Shown here in pieces: positions 16,129 through 24,657 of a stretch of DNA of 35,103 nt; within the stretch, counting starts at the first letter, position 1; every line of letters starts with the position of its first letter. The DNA comes from Acidobacteria bacterium bin61. Its GTDB lineage: Bacteria; Acidobacteriota; Vicinamibacteria; Marinacidobacterales; Marinacidobacteraceae. A program made the position numbers and the translations under genes. The notes under the pieces were generated by a model. It saw only the letters and a list, made by a program, of their open reading frames with translations, did not search any database and was not told the DNA's origin. Where the stretch lies: positions 1 through 35,103 of the forward strand of contig MPMW01000015.1 of the NCBI GenBank assembly GCA_002238705.1, given 5' to 3'.

Positions 16129-16214
16129 GCCGCGCTACTCCCCGGATCCCCCGGTCCCGGGTGCGCGGCGGGAAGACGCCGAAGCGCGGGAAGGAAGCAA
16201 GACGACCGGAAAAC

Positions 16215-18002
16215 TCACTGGTCCTCCCCTCCACCGCCGACGATCCGCATCTCCGGCGACTCCTCGAAGTAGGTCCGGAGGATCTCCCCTCCGATGGGAG
16301 CCGCCGCCGCTCCTCCCGCTCCACCGTGTTCGACCACAACCGCGAGCGCGATCTCCGGCGCATCGAACGGGGCGAACCCCACGAACCAGGCGTGGGTGCG
16401 CAACTCGTAGGGGCGGTCCTCGTTGTTGGGGGCGACCACGTCGGCACTCGCGACCTGGGCCGTCCCCGTCTTCGCCGCGACCTCCGCGGTCGGGATTCGG
16501 GCTCGCCACGCCGTTCCCGAAACGACCGCATCCCGCATCCCGTCGCGGATCACCGCGAAGTGTTCCGGCAACACACCCCCCATCTGCTCGCCGGATTGTG
16601 GGCCTGTGAACCTCGGCGTCGGAATGGTTCCCCACGAGGCAACCGCCGCCGTCAGCCGGGCCATCTGGATGGGAGTCACCGAAACAGCCCCCTGGCCCAC
16701 GGAGACCGAGGCGGTCTCGCTGGCGTACCAACGCTCGCCCATGACCCGGCGCTTCCATTCCCGCGTCGGGACGAGGCCGGCGGACTCGTTCCGGAGATCC
16801 ACGCCGGTCGGTTCGCCGAGGCCGAACGCCCGTGCGTACGAGGCGATGACGTCCACGTCCAGCGCTTCCGACAGCCGGTAGAAGAACACGTTGCACGACT
16901 TGGAGATCGCCTCCCGGAGCGAGAGGGAGCCGTGACCCTCGGCGCGATGGCAGCGGAATGTCCGACCCGCGACGCGGGCCCGGCCGTTGCACGTGTAACG
17001 GGTGTCGGGGCCGATGACGCCCTCGGCCAGTCCCGCGGCGGCAGTGACCAGCTTGAAGGATGATCCGGGCGGATACCGCCCCTGCACCGCCCGGTTCAGG
17101 AGGGGGGTCGCCGGATCGGAGAGCATCTCCCGGAACTTGCCCGCGTCCCCACGGAAGTCCTCGGTGTTCTCGGCCGGATAGCTGCCGAGGCCGAGCACCT
17201 CCCCGGTGCGCACGTCGAGGGCCACAAAGGCCCCGCGCTGGTCCCCGAACGCGCGGTGGGCCGCTTCCTGGAGTGCCCCGATCACGCTGACCTGGAGCGT
17301 TTCGCCACGTACCGGTTCCGTCCGCCGGAGCCCTCCGGAAACCAGGACGCGCTGGCGGCTGTCCACGACCCGGTCCAGGTACCCGTCGGAACCCAGCAGG
17401 GTCGCGTTGTAGACCCGCTCGAGCCCGTCCTGCCCGACCAGGTCCCCCGAGGCTGCGGTAACGAACTCTTCGAGGAGCAACTGCGCCGCGGTGACCTCGC
17501 CCACGTAGCCGAGAAGGTGCGCGGTCGCGGAGCCGAGGGGGTAGTCCCGCGCCGGGACGAACTCCACCCGGACCCCGGTGAGGTCCCGCCGGCGGGCTTC
17601 GAAGAACGCCGCCTCGGCGAACGGAATCCCGGAACGCACCACCGCCGGACCGCGGGCCGCCCGCGCCTCGAGGTCGGCGCGGTCCTCCTCCTCCACCGAA
17701 AGGAGTCCCATTTCCTCGAGCTGACCGAGTCCGGCCTCGTCCGCCAGCAGGGTGAACGACGGTTCGCTCCGCGCGAGCACCTCCCCGCGCCGGTCCACCA
17801 CGAGTCCCCGGGGGGCGCGGCGGCGCTCGGTCTGGAGGTAGTTGTCCCGGGCCAGGTCGCTGAACTCCTCGCCCCGAACGATCTGGAGTTGCCAGAAGCG
17901 GACAGTCAACAGAATGACGAACGCCCACAGCGGGAAGCGCGCAAACGCCAGGCGCCGGCGGATACGGGAGAGATACTCGCTGTGGATCACGATCCGCCGC
18001 AC
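16215..18002 (-). CDS. mrdA: Penicillin-binding protein 2 (elongasome transpeptidase)
   Basis: Class B PBP that cross-links lateral peptidoglycan with RodA. The 595-aa protein has one N-terminal membrane segment (FPLWAFVILLTVRFWQLQIV), the pedestal domain with RAPRGLVVDRRGEVLA, and the transpeptidase domain with SXXK as PGSSFK, SXN as SKSCN, and KTGTAQ. The VSVGQGAVSVTPIQMARL box typical of PBP2 is also present. Start is GTG 18002, but its GGGGAGG lies directly against it; GTG 17990, four codons in, has a spacing of about 11 and is an alternative. mreD ends just upstream. Confidence 0.95.
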   Translation of the reverse strand: MRRIVIHSEYLSRIRRRLAFARFPLWAFVILLTVRFWQLQIVRGEEFSDLARDNYLQTERRRAPRGLVVDRRGEVLARSEPSFTLLADEAGLGQLEEMGLLSVEEEDRADLEARAARGPAVVRSGIPFAEAAFFEARRRDLTGVRVEFVPARDYPLGSATAHLLGYVGEVTAAQLLLEEFVTAASGDLVGQDGLERVYNATLLGSDGYLDRVVDSRQRVLVSGGLRRTEPVRGETLQVSVIGALQEAAHRAFGDQRGAFVALDVRTGEVLGLGSYPAENTEDFRGDAGKFREMLSDPATPLLNRAVQGRYPPGSSFKLVTAAAGLAEGVIGPDTRYTCNGRARVAGRTFRCHRAEGHGSLSLREAISKSCNVFFYRLSEALDVDVIASYARAFGLGEPTGVDLRNESAGLVPTREWKRRVMGERWYASETASVSVGQGAVSVTPIQMARLTAAVASWGTIPTPRFTGPQSGEQMGGVLPEHFAVIRDGMRDAVVSGTAWRARIPTAEVAAKTGTAQVASADVVAPNNEDRPYELRTHAWFVGFAPFDAPEIALAVVVEHGGAGGAAAAPIGGEILRTYFEESPEMRIVGGGGEDQ

Positions 18003-18024
18003 CTCCCCGCGTCACCGAATCTCC

Positions 18025-18510
18025 TCATGACGGCTGGTACCCCACCGGCTTCGGCCGGAGGAAGCGCACCATCAGGAGCCCGTAGGTTACGGTGATGGGG
18101 ATTCCGAACCCGGCCGCGCCCAGTTCCCGGGCAGGAATCGCGGTGAATCCGGCAACTTCCCCGAGCGCCCAGAGAATCGCCAGGTCGGCGGCGCCGGCGA
18201 ACAGGAGAAGCAGCGGCACCCCCGCCCGGGTATCGAGCGGAGGGTGCTCCCGCGCGCGCGCCGCCAGGAAGACGACCAGGGGTTTCGAGAAACCGTTCAT
18301 CCCCACCAGGCCACCGGAGAAAGAGTCCTGGAGGAGCCCGGCGGCCACTCCGAACCCGATCGCCGGGCCGGGCCCCGCGACCAGCGCCACGCCGGCGGCG
18401 GTGGCGAGGAGGAAATCGGGCGTTATCCCTTCGACGGCGAAAACCGGGAGTACCGCCGTCTGGAGCAGGAATGCGACGACCACCGCGAGGGCGGCTCGCA
18501 GGTAGCTCAT
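18025..18510 (-). CDS. mreD: Rod shape-determining protein MreD
   Basis: Small inner-membrane protein of the elongasome. The 161-aa product has five to six hydrophobic segments (LRAALAVVVAFLLQTAVLPV, DFLLATAAGVALVAGPGPAI, LLLFAGAADLAILWALGEVA, PITVTYGLLMVRFL) and the weakly conserved MreD feature of a Gly-rich loop with a DSFSGGLVGMNGFSK motif. Length and place between mreC and mrdA support the call. It begins nine bases after the mreC stop. Confidence 0.88.
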   Translation of the reverse strand: MSYLRAALAVVVAFLLQTAVLPVFAVEGITPDFLLATAAGVALVAGPGPAIGFGVAAGLLQDSFSGGLVGMNGFSKPLVVFLAARAREHPPLDTRAGVPLLLLFAGAADLAILWALGEVAGFTAIPARELGAAGFGIPITVTYGLLMVRFLRPKPVGYQPS

Positions 18511-18519
18511 GACGCCCCG

Positions 18520-19356
18520 TCAGGGTTCCGGCACCAGGGCGAAGCTGTCCCCGCGCGGCAGGACGAAGACCCGTTCCAGGGTGTCGAAGTCCACGGCCGG
18601 CTCGACGGCAATTTCGAGGAGCAGGCCGGTTCCCTCGTGGACCGCCGAGACGCGCCCGACCGGGAGCCCTTTCGGGAACAACTGGTCGAGCCCGCTCGAA
18701 ATCACCTCTTCGCCGATTGCGATCTGCTGTCCGACCGGCACGAAGTGAAGCCGGTAGCCGCTCGCCCCCTCCTCGCCGGCGGCAGCCCGCACCACTCCCC
18801 GAGTTCGGCTGGAAGAGGTGATGACCGCGACGGCGGCGGTGGCCGACGACAGCAACTCGACCTGGCTGACCCCGGGGCCGACCGCCACGACGCGCCCCAC
18901 GAGTCCGCTGGCCGCCATCACCGGGGCATCACGCTCGATGCCGTGCCGGCTGCCCCGGTTCACGGTAACGGTTCGATCGAGCGGCGACGCGCTGATCCCC
19001 ACGATCTCTCCCGAAACGGGCTCGCCGAGACCCATCGCCTCCGCGTCCAGGCTCGTGAACCCGCGCGCCCGCTCCAGCATTCCCCGCTGGACAGTCAACT
19101 CCCACTCCAGGCGGGCCACCCGGTCGCGCAACTCGTCGCGGACCAGCCGCATCTCATGGGCATCCCACAGGGTCTCCGTCCACGCGGCAACCGCACGGGT
19201 GGAGTTCACCACCAGGGCTTGGCCCCCTCCGAAAACCGCCGCCAGACTCTCCCGGACCGGGAAAATGACCCCGGTGCGCACCTGAAACGTCAGGCCCAGG
19301 AAGTTCGCGGCCAACACGATCCCCAGGAGGATTCCGTGGCCACGTTTTCCGGGCAC
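18520..19356 (-). CDS. mreC: Rod shape-determining protein MreC
   Basis: Periplasmic scaffold of the elongasome that activates PBP2. The 278-aa product has an N-terminal membrane anchor (GILLGIVLAANFLGLTFQV), a coiled coil (MRLVRDELRDRVARLEWELT) and the two beta domains: VSGEIVGISASPLDRTVTVN-type segment followed by RGSRHGIERDAPVMAASGLV, and a C-terminal part with GLDQLFPKGLPVGRVSAVHE. Start is GTG 19356 with no strong ribosome site. A 271-base gap with a repeat element separates it from mreB. Confidence 0.93.
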   Translation of the reverse strand: MPGKRGHGILLGIVLAANFLGLTFQVRTGVIFPVRESLAAVFGGGQALVVNSTRAVAAWTETLWDAHEMRLVRDELRDRVARLEWELTVQRGMLERARGFTSLDAEAMGLGEPVSGEIVGISASPLDRTVTVNRGSRHGIERDAPVMAASGLVGRVVAVGPGVSQVELLSSATAAVAVITSSSRTRGVVRAAAGEEGASGYRLHFVPVGQQIAIGEEVISSGLDQLFPKGLPVGRVSAVHEGTGLLLEIAVEPAVDFDTLERVFVLPRGDSFALVPEP

Positions 19357-19429
19357 CGGCTACCTGTCTCTCTTCTTCAGGTCGATCTTCCTGAATGCAT
19401 GAACCCCATCAGGTTAGCCCCCAAGGCTA

Positions 19430-19628
19430 ACAGCCTGTGGCCAAACCCCCGCGGCGTTCGAGCGGCGATGCATCCCGCCTGAACCGCGCCGCCTTCGAGC
19501 GCTCATCGTTGCGTTTCGGTCGAAATACACCCGGTATTCCTCCCTCACGCGCCTTGTCGGCCGGGCGCCTCGCCCCCACCGGGAGACGGGCCACTCTCGG
19601 CGCGCACGGGGGTTTCACCACGGGCTGT
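19430..19628 (+). repeat. Modular intergenic repeat, copy 1 (best preserved), within mreB-mreC
   Basis: A 199-bp element bounded by 22-base inverted arms with 19 of 22 matches: left ACAGCCTGTGGCCAAACCCC (19430 onward) and right, read in reverse complement, ACAGCCCGTGGTGAAACCCC (from 19628). Inside are GGCGTTCGAGCGGCGATGCA, TCGTTGCGTTTCGGTCG, the core hairpin AATACACCCGGTATT (19524-19538), CTCCCTCACGCGCCTTGTCG, and a CACCGGGAGACGGGCC module after the core (about 19573-19596). It lies between two co-transcribed genes and its right end touches the mreB stop codon. There is no open reading frame of interest. Confidence 0.85.
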
Positions 19629-20656
19629 CATGTGTCGTGCCGCGAAACCTGCTGGAGCAGGTCCATCCGCTCCAACATGACGCCCGCGCCGTTGACAACG
19701 CAATCGAGCGGGTGCTCGGCGACCTTGACCGCGAGGTTCGTCTCGTCGGCGAGCAGCTCCGGCAGTCCTTCGAGCAGCGCGCCTCCACCCGTCAGCAGAA
19801 TGCCGTTTTCCACCAGGTCCGCCGAGAGTTCCGGCTCCACTTTCTCGAGGACATTCGCCACCGCGGTGAGCAGCTGGTGCAACGGACCGCTCAGTCCCTC
19901 CCGGATGTCCTGATCGGTCACCGTGAGCGTGGCCGGAGCGAGCCGCGACAGATCCCGCCCCCGGATCTCCATGCTCCGCGCCTGTATCCCGGGCCGGGCG
20001 CTGCCGAGCGCCATCTTGATCCGTTCTCCCGTCCGTTCGCCGACGAGCAGTCCGTGGGCGCGCCGCAAGTGCTCGATGATGCCCTGGGTGAACATGTCGC
20101 CGGCGGCGCGCACCGAAGTGCCGGCGGCAATCCCCGACAGCGAGATGACCGCGATGTCCGTTGTCCCGCCGCCGATGTCCACCACGCAGCAACCGATGGG
20201 CGTCGTCACGTCGAGGCCCGCCCCGATCGCCGCGGCGATCGGCTGCTGGACCAGGAACACCTCGCTGGCCCGCGCCCGCAGCACGCTGTCGCGGACCGCG
20301 CGCCGCTCCACCGGGGTAATCCGGAGCGGTACCCCGACGACCATCCGGGGCGCCGCCCAACGTCGCCGGCCCAGCGCTTTCTGGACAAAGTGGCTGATCA
20401 TCCGCTCCGCCGCCTCGAAGTCGGCGATCACCCCGTCCTGCATGGGGCGGATGGCCTTGATGTGGTCGGGGGTCTTGCCGACCATGTCGTACGCCTCGGC
20501 CCCCACCGCTTCCACCCGCTTGGTGACCGTGTTCATCGCCACCACGGACGGTTCGCGGAGGATGATTCCCGAATCCTGCGTGTAGATGAGGGTGTTGGCG
20601 GTTCCGAGATCCACCGCGAGGTCGACGGAGAAGAGACTGAGGAGATATTTGAGCAT
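19628..20656 (-). CDS. mreB: Rod shape-determining actin homologue MreB
   Basis: Actin-like ATPase that guides lateral wall synthesis under the inner membrane. The 342-aa protein opens with VDLAVDLGTANTLIYTQDSG (phosphate 1), RPMQDGVIADFEAAERMI, then CVVDIGGGTTDIAVISLSGI (phosphate 2), GERTGERIKMALGSARPG and ENGILLTGGGALLEGLPELL (adenosine). An amphipathic N-terminus (MLKYLLSLF) fits membrane binding. ATG 20656 is preferred to TTG 20659 directly before it. First gene of the elongasome cluster, diverging from the PpiD-like gene across about 175 bases. Confidence 0.97.
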   Translation of the reverse strand: MLKYLLSLFSVDLAVDLGTANTLIYTQDSGIILREPSVVAMNTVTKRVEAVGAEAYDMVGKTPDHIKAIRPMQDGVIADFEAAERMISHFVQKALGRRRWAAPRMVVGVPLRITPVERRAVRDSVLRARASEVFLVQQPIAAAIGAGLDVTTPIGCCVVDIGGGTTDIAVISLSGIAAGTSVRAAGDMFTQGIIEHLRRAHGLLVGERTGERIKMALGSARPGIQARSMEIRGRDLSRLAPATLTVTDQDIREGLSGPLHQLLTAVANVLEKVEPELSADLVENGILLTGGGALLEGLPELLADETNLAVKVAEHPLDCVVNGAGVMLERMDLLQQVSRHDT

Positions 20657-20830
20657 CAAGCGAAGCCGGGTAGCGGAACGGTTTCGGGGGATCCAGGCAG
20701 GACGGGACGGAGAAGTGCGGCGAGAGCGCCGCCATCCTAAAGACTACCAGCGACGGGCCTGTCATGACACTCCGAACCTGCATTCGGGTTTGCCGGCCGG
20801 CAGCCCTCGGCGGTACCATGGCCGGTTGCC

Positions 20831-22732
20831 ATGATCCTCGAGTATTTTCGCGACCGCCGCTCCGTCGGCTGGTTCGTCGGCGCCGGCCTGCTCGCGCTGG
20901 TCATCCTGGCGTTCGTCGCCCTCTACTTCCCGGATTTCATGGGAGATCCGGCGACCGCCGCCATGCGGCGCGGAGTCGCCTGGGTGGACGATGAACCGAT
21001 CTCGGCGTCGACGTTCCTGGACCGGTATCGGAACATTGCGCGCATGTACCAGGAGCAGAGCGGCGGCGATTTTTCGCCCGCACTGGCGCGTCAACTCGGC
21101 ATTCCGGAACAGGTCGTGGGCGAACTCGTGCGCAGCCGGGTGCTCGTCCGCGAAGCGCAGCGTCTGGGAATCGAGGTCACGAACACCGAAGTCGGGACCA
21201 GCATCGCCAGCTCTCCCACCTTCCAGGAAAACGGGGTCTTCATCGGCCGGGACGCCTACCTCGCGATGCTGCGCGCCGCCCGGCTGAATCCGCGCGACTT
21301 CGAGGACTCGGTCCGCTCCGACCTGATGACCGAGAAACTCCGGTTGCTGATCACGGAGTCACCGCACGTGTCCGACATGGAACTGAGGGAGGAATACCGC
21401 CGGCGCAACGAGAGCGCGTCGCTCGACCTCTGGTTCCTCACCGTGGACAGCCGGCGCGGCGAGGTGGAGGTCACCGAAGCCGAGGCGCGCGAGCGATACG
21501 AAGCCGCGCCCGACGCGTTCGAGGTTCCCGAGCAGCGGCGGGTTCGCTACCTCACGCTCTCCGAACAGACGCTGGCAGAGGAAGTCTCGGTTCGTCAGCG
21601 CGAAATCCAGCGCTACTACAACCGCAACCTCTTCCGGTATCAGATGGGGGAGCAGGCGGAGGCGAGTCACATATTGCTCCAGGCGGAGTCGGAGGCCGAA
21701 GAGGAGGCCACCCGCACTCTCGCGGCCCGCCTCGCCGAGCGCGCCCGAACCGGCGAAGACTTCGCGGAACTCGCGCGCACCTATTCCGCGGACGAAGCGA
21801 CGAGGGAAGCGGGAGGCGCCCTGGGAGTCTTCGGGCCCGAGGAAATGGTGCCCGAGTTTTCCGAAGCCGTCTTCAGCATGATGCCGGGTGAAATCAGCGA
21901 CCCCGTCCGGACCGACTACGGCTATCACGTGGTGCGGCTCGACAGCCGCCAACCCGCCGAGACCCGGGGGTTGAGCGAGGTCGAGGGAGAGATCGAATCC
22001 ACGCTGCGACAGGAAAAGGCGGGCGATCTCCTCACCGAACGGATTCTCGAACTGGAAGAGCGCGTCGGCGGCGCCGATTCGCTGGATGACCTGATGCGCG
22101 ACTATCCGTTGCTGATTCCCCAGGAGTCGGACTTCTTCTCCGCCGGGGACCCCGTCGCCGGCCTCGGTTCGGCGGAACTCTCCACGCTCGCTTTCGATCT
22201 CGAAATCGGCGCCGTGGGTGGCCCGGTCCGGCTGCCGACGGGCTTCGGATTCGTCGAAGTCCTCGAGGAGCGGCCGCCCCACGTCCCGGAGTTCGAGGAC
22301 GTTCGTGAGCGGGTGATGGCCGAACTCGAGGAAGAGCGGGCCAGGTCCCTGGTGGAAGAGGCGGCCCAGTCGCTTCGGGACCGCGTCGCTGGCGGCCAGA
22401 CCGTCGAAACCGACCCCACCCCGCTGGAGCGTTGGTTCCGCGGCAGTCCGCTGGGGATCGCCGGGGTGTTCCCCGACGCCGAGGAAACGGTCTTCGGAGC
22501 CGAGGTCGGAGACGTTGTCGGCCCCCTGGAAGCGGACCGGGGATACGCCGTGGTCCGGATCAATGGAAGGGAGGGGTTCAGCGACCCGGTTTTCGAGGAG
22601 CAGAAGGAACCCTTCCGGGCGCAAATGGCTGAAGAGAAGAAACAGCGGATCTGGAACGCCTTCGTCGGCGCCGCGGGTGAGCGCTACGACATCCGCATCG
22701 ACCGCCAGGCGCTCAACGATCTGATCGGATGA
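20831..22732 (+). CDS. PpiD/SurA-type periplasmic peptidyl-prolyl isomerase
   Basis: Membrane-anchored periplasmic folding factor. The 633-aa protein has a short cytoplasmic start, one membrane segment (GLLALVILAFVALYFPDFMG), a SurA_N-like chaperone region (PISASTFLDRYRNIARMYQE, LGIPEQVVGELVRSRVLVRE), a parvulin domain (AEASHILLQAESEAEEEATR ... ALGVFGPEEMVPEFSEAVFS ... GEISDPVRTDYGYHVVRLDS) and a second, degenerate parvulin-like region near the C-terminus (GDVVGPLEADRGYAVVRING). This order and length are those of PpiD. Start ATG 20831 has no evident ribosome site; an upstream ATG at 20818 is out of frame. A repeat begins six bases after its stop. Confidence 0.9.
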   Translation: MILEYFRDRRSVGWFVGAGLLALVILAFVALYFPDFMGDPATAAMRRGVAWVDDEPISASTFLDRYRNIARMYQEQSGGDFSPALARQLGIPEQVVGELVRSRVLVREAQRLGIEVTNTEVGTSIASSPTFQENGVFIGRDAYLAMLRAARLNPRDFEDSVRSDLMTEKLRLLITESPHVSDMELREEYRRRNESASLDLWFLTVDSRRGEVEVTEAEARERYEAAPDAFEVPEQRRVRYLTLSEQTLAEEVSVRQREIQRYYNRNLFRYQMGEQAEASHILLQAESEAEEEATRTLAARLAERARTGEDFAELARTYSADEATREAGGALGVFGPEEMVPEFSEAVFSMMPGEISDPVRTDYGYHVVRLDSRQPAETRGLSEVEGEIESTLRQEKAGDLLTERILELEERVGGADSLDDLMRDYPLLIPQESDFFSAGDPVAGLGSAELSTLAFDLEIGAVGGPVRLPTGFGFVEVLEERPPHVPEFEDVRERVMAELEEERARSLVEEAAQSLRDRVAGGQTVETDPTPLERWFRGSPLGIAGVFPDAEETVFGAEVGDVVGPLEADRGYAVVRINGREGFSDPVFEEQKEPFRAQMAEEKKQRIWNAFVGAAGERYDIRIDRQALNDLIG

Positions 22733-22737
22733 CGGAG

Positions 22738-23023
22738 CAGCCTGTGGTGAAACTCCCGCGGCATTCCCGAGCCACGAGGGATGGAGGCCAGCGGATGCTG
22801 TCTTCCATCCCTCGTGCTCAAGGGGTCTACGCGCGGCTCACGCCGCGCTCCGAAGCGACGCCCGCTGCATCCCCGCTGGCCCCCACCGGGAGAACTGGCC
22901 ACTCGCCTTCGGCTCGCTCCTCGTTGCGCTTCGGTCGAAATACACTAGGTATTCCTCCCTCGCGCGCTTGGTCAGCGAGGCGCAGCGGGCGTCTCGGTGC
23001 TCACGCGAATTCCACCACAGGCT
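22738..23023 (+). repeat. Modular intergenic repeat, copy 3, with an inserted two-hairpin module
   Basis: Fills the gap between the PpiD-like and STAS genes. Left arm CAGCCTGTGGTGAAACTCCC (22738 onward); right arm, in reverse complement, AGCCTGTGGTGGAATTCGCG (from 23023). Core hairpin AATACACTAGGTATT at 22939-22953: loop bases differ from other copies while the stem is kept. The CACCGGGAGAACTGGCC module (22880-22905) is before the core, as in copy 2 and opposite to copy 1. A foreign-looking block of about 85 bases (22765-22850) sits inside the left third and matches the array at 32.5 kb. Confidence 0.82.
22769..22848 (-). repeat. Two-hairpin module, copy A
   Basis: Read on the minus strand: hairpin 1 GCGCGGC-gtga-GCCGCGC (848-831 of 22 kb), linker GTAGACCCCTT, then hairpin 2: GAGC + ACGAGGGATGGA pairing with TCCATCCCTCGT + GCTC, with one bulged base on the 3' side (rc of C22773), and an apical CAGC-atcc-GCTG helix. 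All helices pair perfectly. Compare copy B at 32533-32612. Confidence 0.85.
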
Positions 23024-23027
23024 ACTA

Positions 23028-23369
23028 ATGCAACTCGACCTGAAGGAACGCGCCGGCGTATCGCTGCTGCAATTGAACGGTCGCCTGGTGGATGGCCACG
23101 GCGACCAGGAGCTTCGGGAGGCGGTGGACGTGCTCCTCGATTCGGGCCGCACCCGCATCGTCGTCGATCTGAGCGGAGTCAGCGCCATTGACAGCGCGGG
23201 CCTCGGAGAACTCGTCGCCTCGGCCCGGCGGGTCACCCGGGCCGGCGGCGCCCTCAAGGCGCTCCATCCGCGGGAGCGCGTCGTTCACGTCATGAACGTC
23301 GCCCGGGTATTGCCGCTGTTCGAGGTGTTCGAGACCGAGGACCAGGCAGTCGCCAGCTTCACCACCTGA
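23028..23369 (+). CDS. STAS-domain anti-sigma factor antagonist (SpoIIAA/RsbV type)
   Basis: A 113-aa single STAS domain. Fold markers: VSLLQLNGRLVDGHGDQELR, TRIVVDLSGVSAIDSAGLGE with the DSAGLG motif that carries the phosphorylated Ser, and MNVARVLPLFEVFETEDQAV. It would bind an RsbW-like kinase when dephosphorylated and free its partner; the likely kinase is at 12677-13108. Start ATG 23028 fits the domain boundary. A longer frame exists upstream but is repeat sequence. The repeat's right arm ends four bases before the ATG, leaving no ribosome site, so translation initiation is unusual or coupled to the structure. Confidence 0.88.
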   Translation: MQLDLKERAGVSLLQLNGRLVDGHGDQELREAVDVLLDSGRTRIVVDLSGVSAIDSAGLGELVASARRVTRAGGALKALHPRERVVHVMNVARVLPLFEVFETEDQAVASFTT

Positions 23370-23391
23370 CGCGCGGGATACCGGGACCTCC

Positions 23392-24657
23392 TTGATTTCG
23401 GTCGAGGAAACGCTCCGCCGGATCCTCGAGCGGACCCGGCCCCTGGCAACCGAGACGGTCAGCCTCGGGGAGGCCCGGGGACGGGTGCTGCGAGAGGATG
23501 TGTTCGCGGATCGCGACCTGCCCCCCTTCGACCGCTCGGCGGTGGACGGTTACGCGGTTCGCGCCGCCTGCCTCGCGGACGGAGGCCGGTTACGGGTGGT
23601 GGATCAGGTCCCGGCGGGCGCCATGCCCCGAGTCCCGGTAGGTCCTGGAGAGGCGGCGGCCATCATGACCGGCGCCCCCCTCCCGGAGGGGGCCGACTCC
23701 GCGATCATGGTGGAACACACGGTTCGTGAGGGGGATTTCGTGGTCTGGCCGGCGCCCGGGCGGAATCCTCCGCCGGTGGAGCCCGGCAACCGCGTTACCG
23801 CCCGGGGCGCCGAGGTCCGCAAGGGGGCCAAGCTCCTCGAGGCCGGGGTCCGGGTTTCGCCCGCCGGAGTCGGGCTGCTCGCGACCGTCGGGAAGGCGCG
23901 GGTGGCAGTCGCCAGGCGTCCCCGCGCCGCGGTGTTCTCCACCGGTGACGAGTTGCGGCATCCGCGGTCAGCCAAACTCCGGCCCGCGCAGATCCGCGAC
24001 GCCAACTCTCACATGATCGCCGCCCGTTGCCGCGCCCTGGGGCTTCCCGTCCGGCGCCTGGGATTCGCCGCGGATGATCCCGGGCGCCTTGCGGCCACGA
24101 TTCGCTCCGGACTGGCGGCGGACGTGCTCTTCATCTCCGGCGGAGTGTCCATGGGCCGCTACGACTACGTGGAGCCGGTGCTCGAACGGGCCGGGGTCCG
24201 GCTGCTCGTGACCGCGGTCGCGATTCGTCCCGGCAAGCCCTTCGTCTTCGGGATCAGGGAAGGTTCCAGTCCGGTCTTCGTGTTCGGGCTTCCCGGGAAC
24301 CCCGTGTCCGCGCTCACCACCTTCGAGGTCTTCGCCCGGCCCGCCCTGGATGCGCTGCAGGGGATCGCCGATCCGAGGCCGCCGCGTCCGTCGGTCCGTT
24401 TGTTGGCCCCGGTGAGCCAGCGCGGGCCGCGGCGCGCCTTCCTGCCGGCGCGGGTGGGACTCGCCGCAGACGGCGCCCTCACGGCGCAGCCGATCCGCTC
24501 CCAGGGATCGGGGGACATCGCGGCGGTCGCGCTCGCCAATGCTCTCGTGATCGTGCCCGAACACGCCGGGACCATCCCGGCCGGGGACAGCGTCGAGGCC
24601 CAGCCGCTCCCCGGGTTTCCGGACGCCGGAGCCGGATGGCATGATCCCCGTCGATGA
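23392..24657 (+). CDS. moeA: Molybdopterin molybdenumtransferase MoeA
   Basis: Inserts molybdate into adenylated molybdopterin to form molybdenum cofactor. The 421-aa protein has the MoeA domain order: N-terminal SVEETLRRILERTRPLATET, PPFDRSAVDGYAVRA, MTGAPLPEGADSAIMVEHT, the MPT-binding domain with VFSTGDEL, FISGGVSMGRYDYVEPVL and FGLPGNPVSALTTFEVFARP, and the C-terminal beta domain. Start is TTG 23392, giving the standard N-terminus MISVEETL; no good ribosome site is visible. Its stop overlaps the moaC start (ATGA). Confidence 0.96.
   Translation: MISVEETLRRILERTRPLATETVSLGEARGRVLREDVFADRDLPPFDRSAVDGYAVRAACLADGGRLRVVDQVPAGAMPRVPVGPGEAAAIMTGAPLPEGADSAIMVEHTVREGDFVVWPAPGRNPPPVEPGNRVTARGAEVRKGAKLLEAGVRVSPAGVGLLATVGKARVAVARRPRAAVFSTGDELRHPRSAKLRPAQIRDANSHMIAARCRALGLPVRRLGFAADDPGRLAATIRSGLAADVLFISGGVSMGRYDYVEPVLERAGVRLLVTAVAIRPGKPFVFGIREGSSPVFVFGLPGNPVSALTTFEVFARPALDALQGIADPRPPRPSVRLLAPVSQRGPRRAFLPARVGLAADGALTAQPIRSQGSGDIAAVALANALVIVPEHAGTIPAGDSVEAQPLPGFPDAGAGWHDPRR

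Noticed and set aside
14536..16272. Plus-strand open frame of 578 codons across rodA
   Set aside because: Antisense to the rodA gene; composition is Gln/Asp/Arg-rich as expected from a flipped membrane-protein gene.
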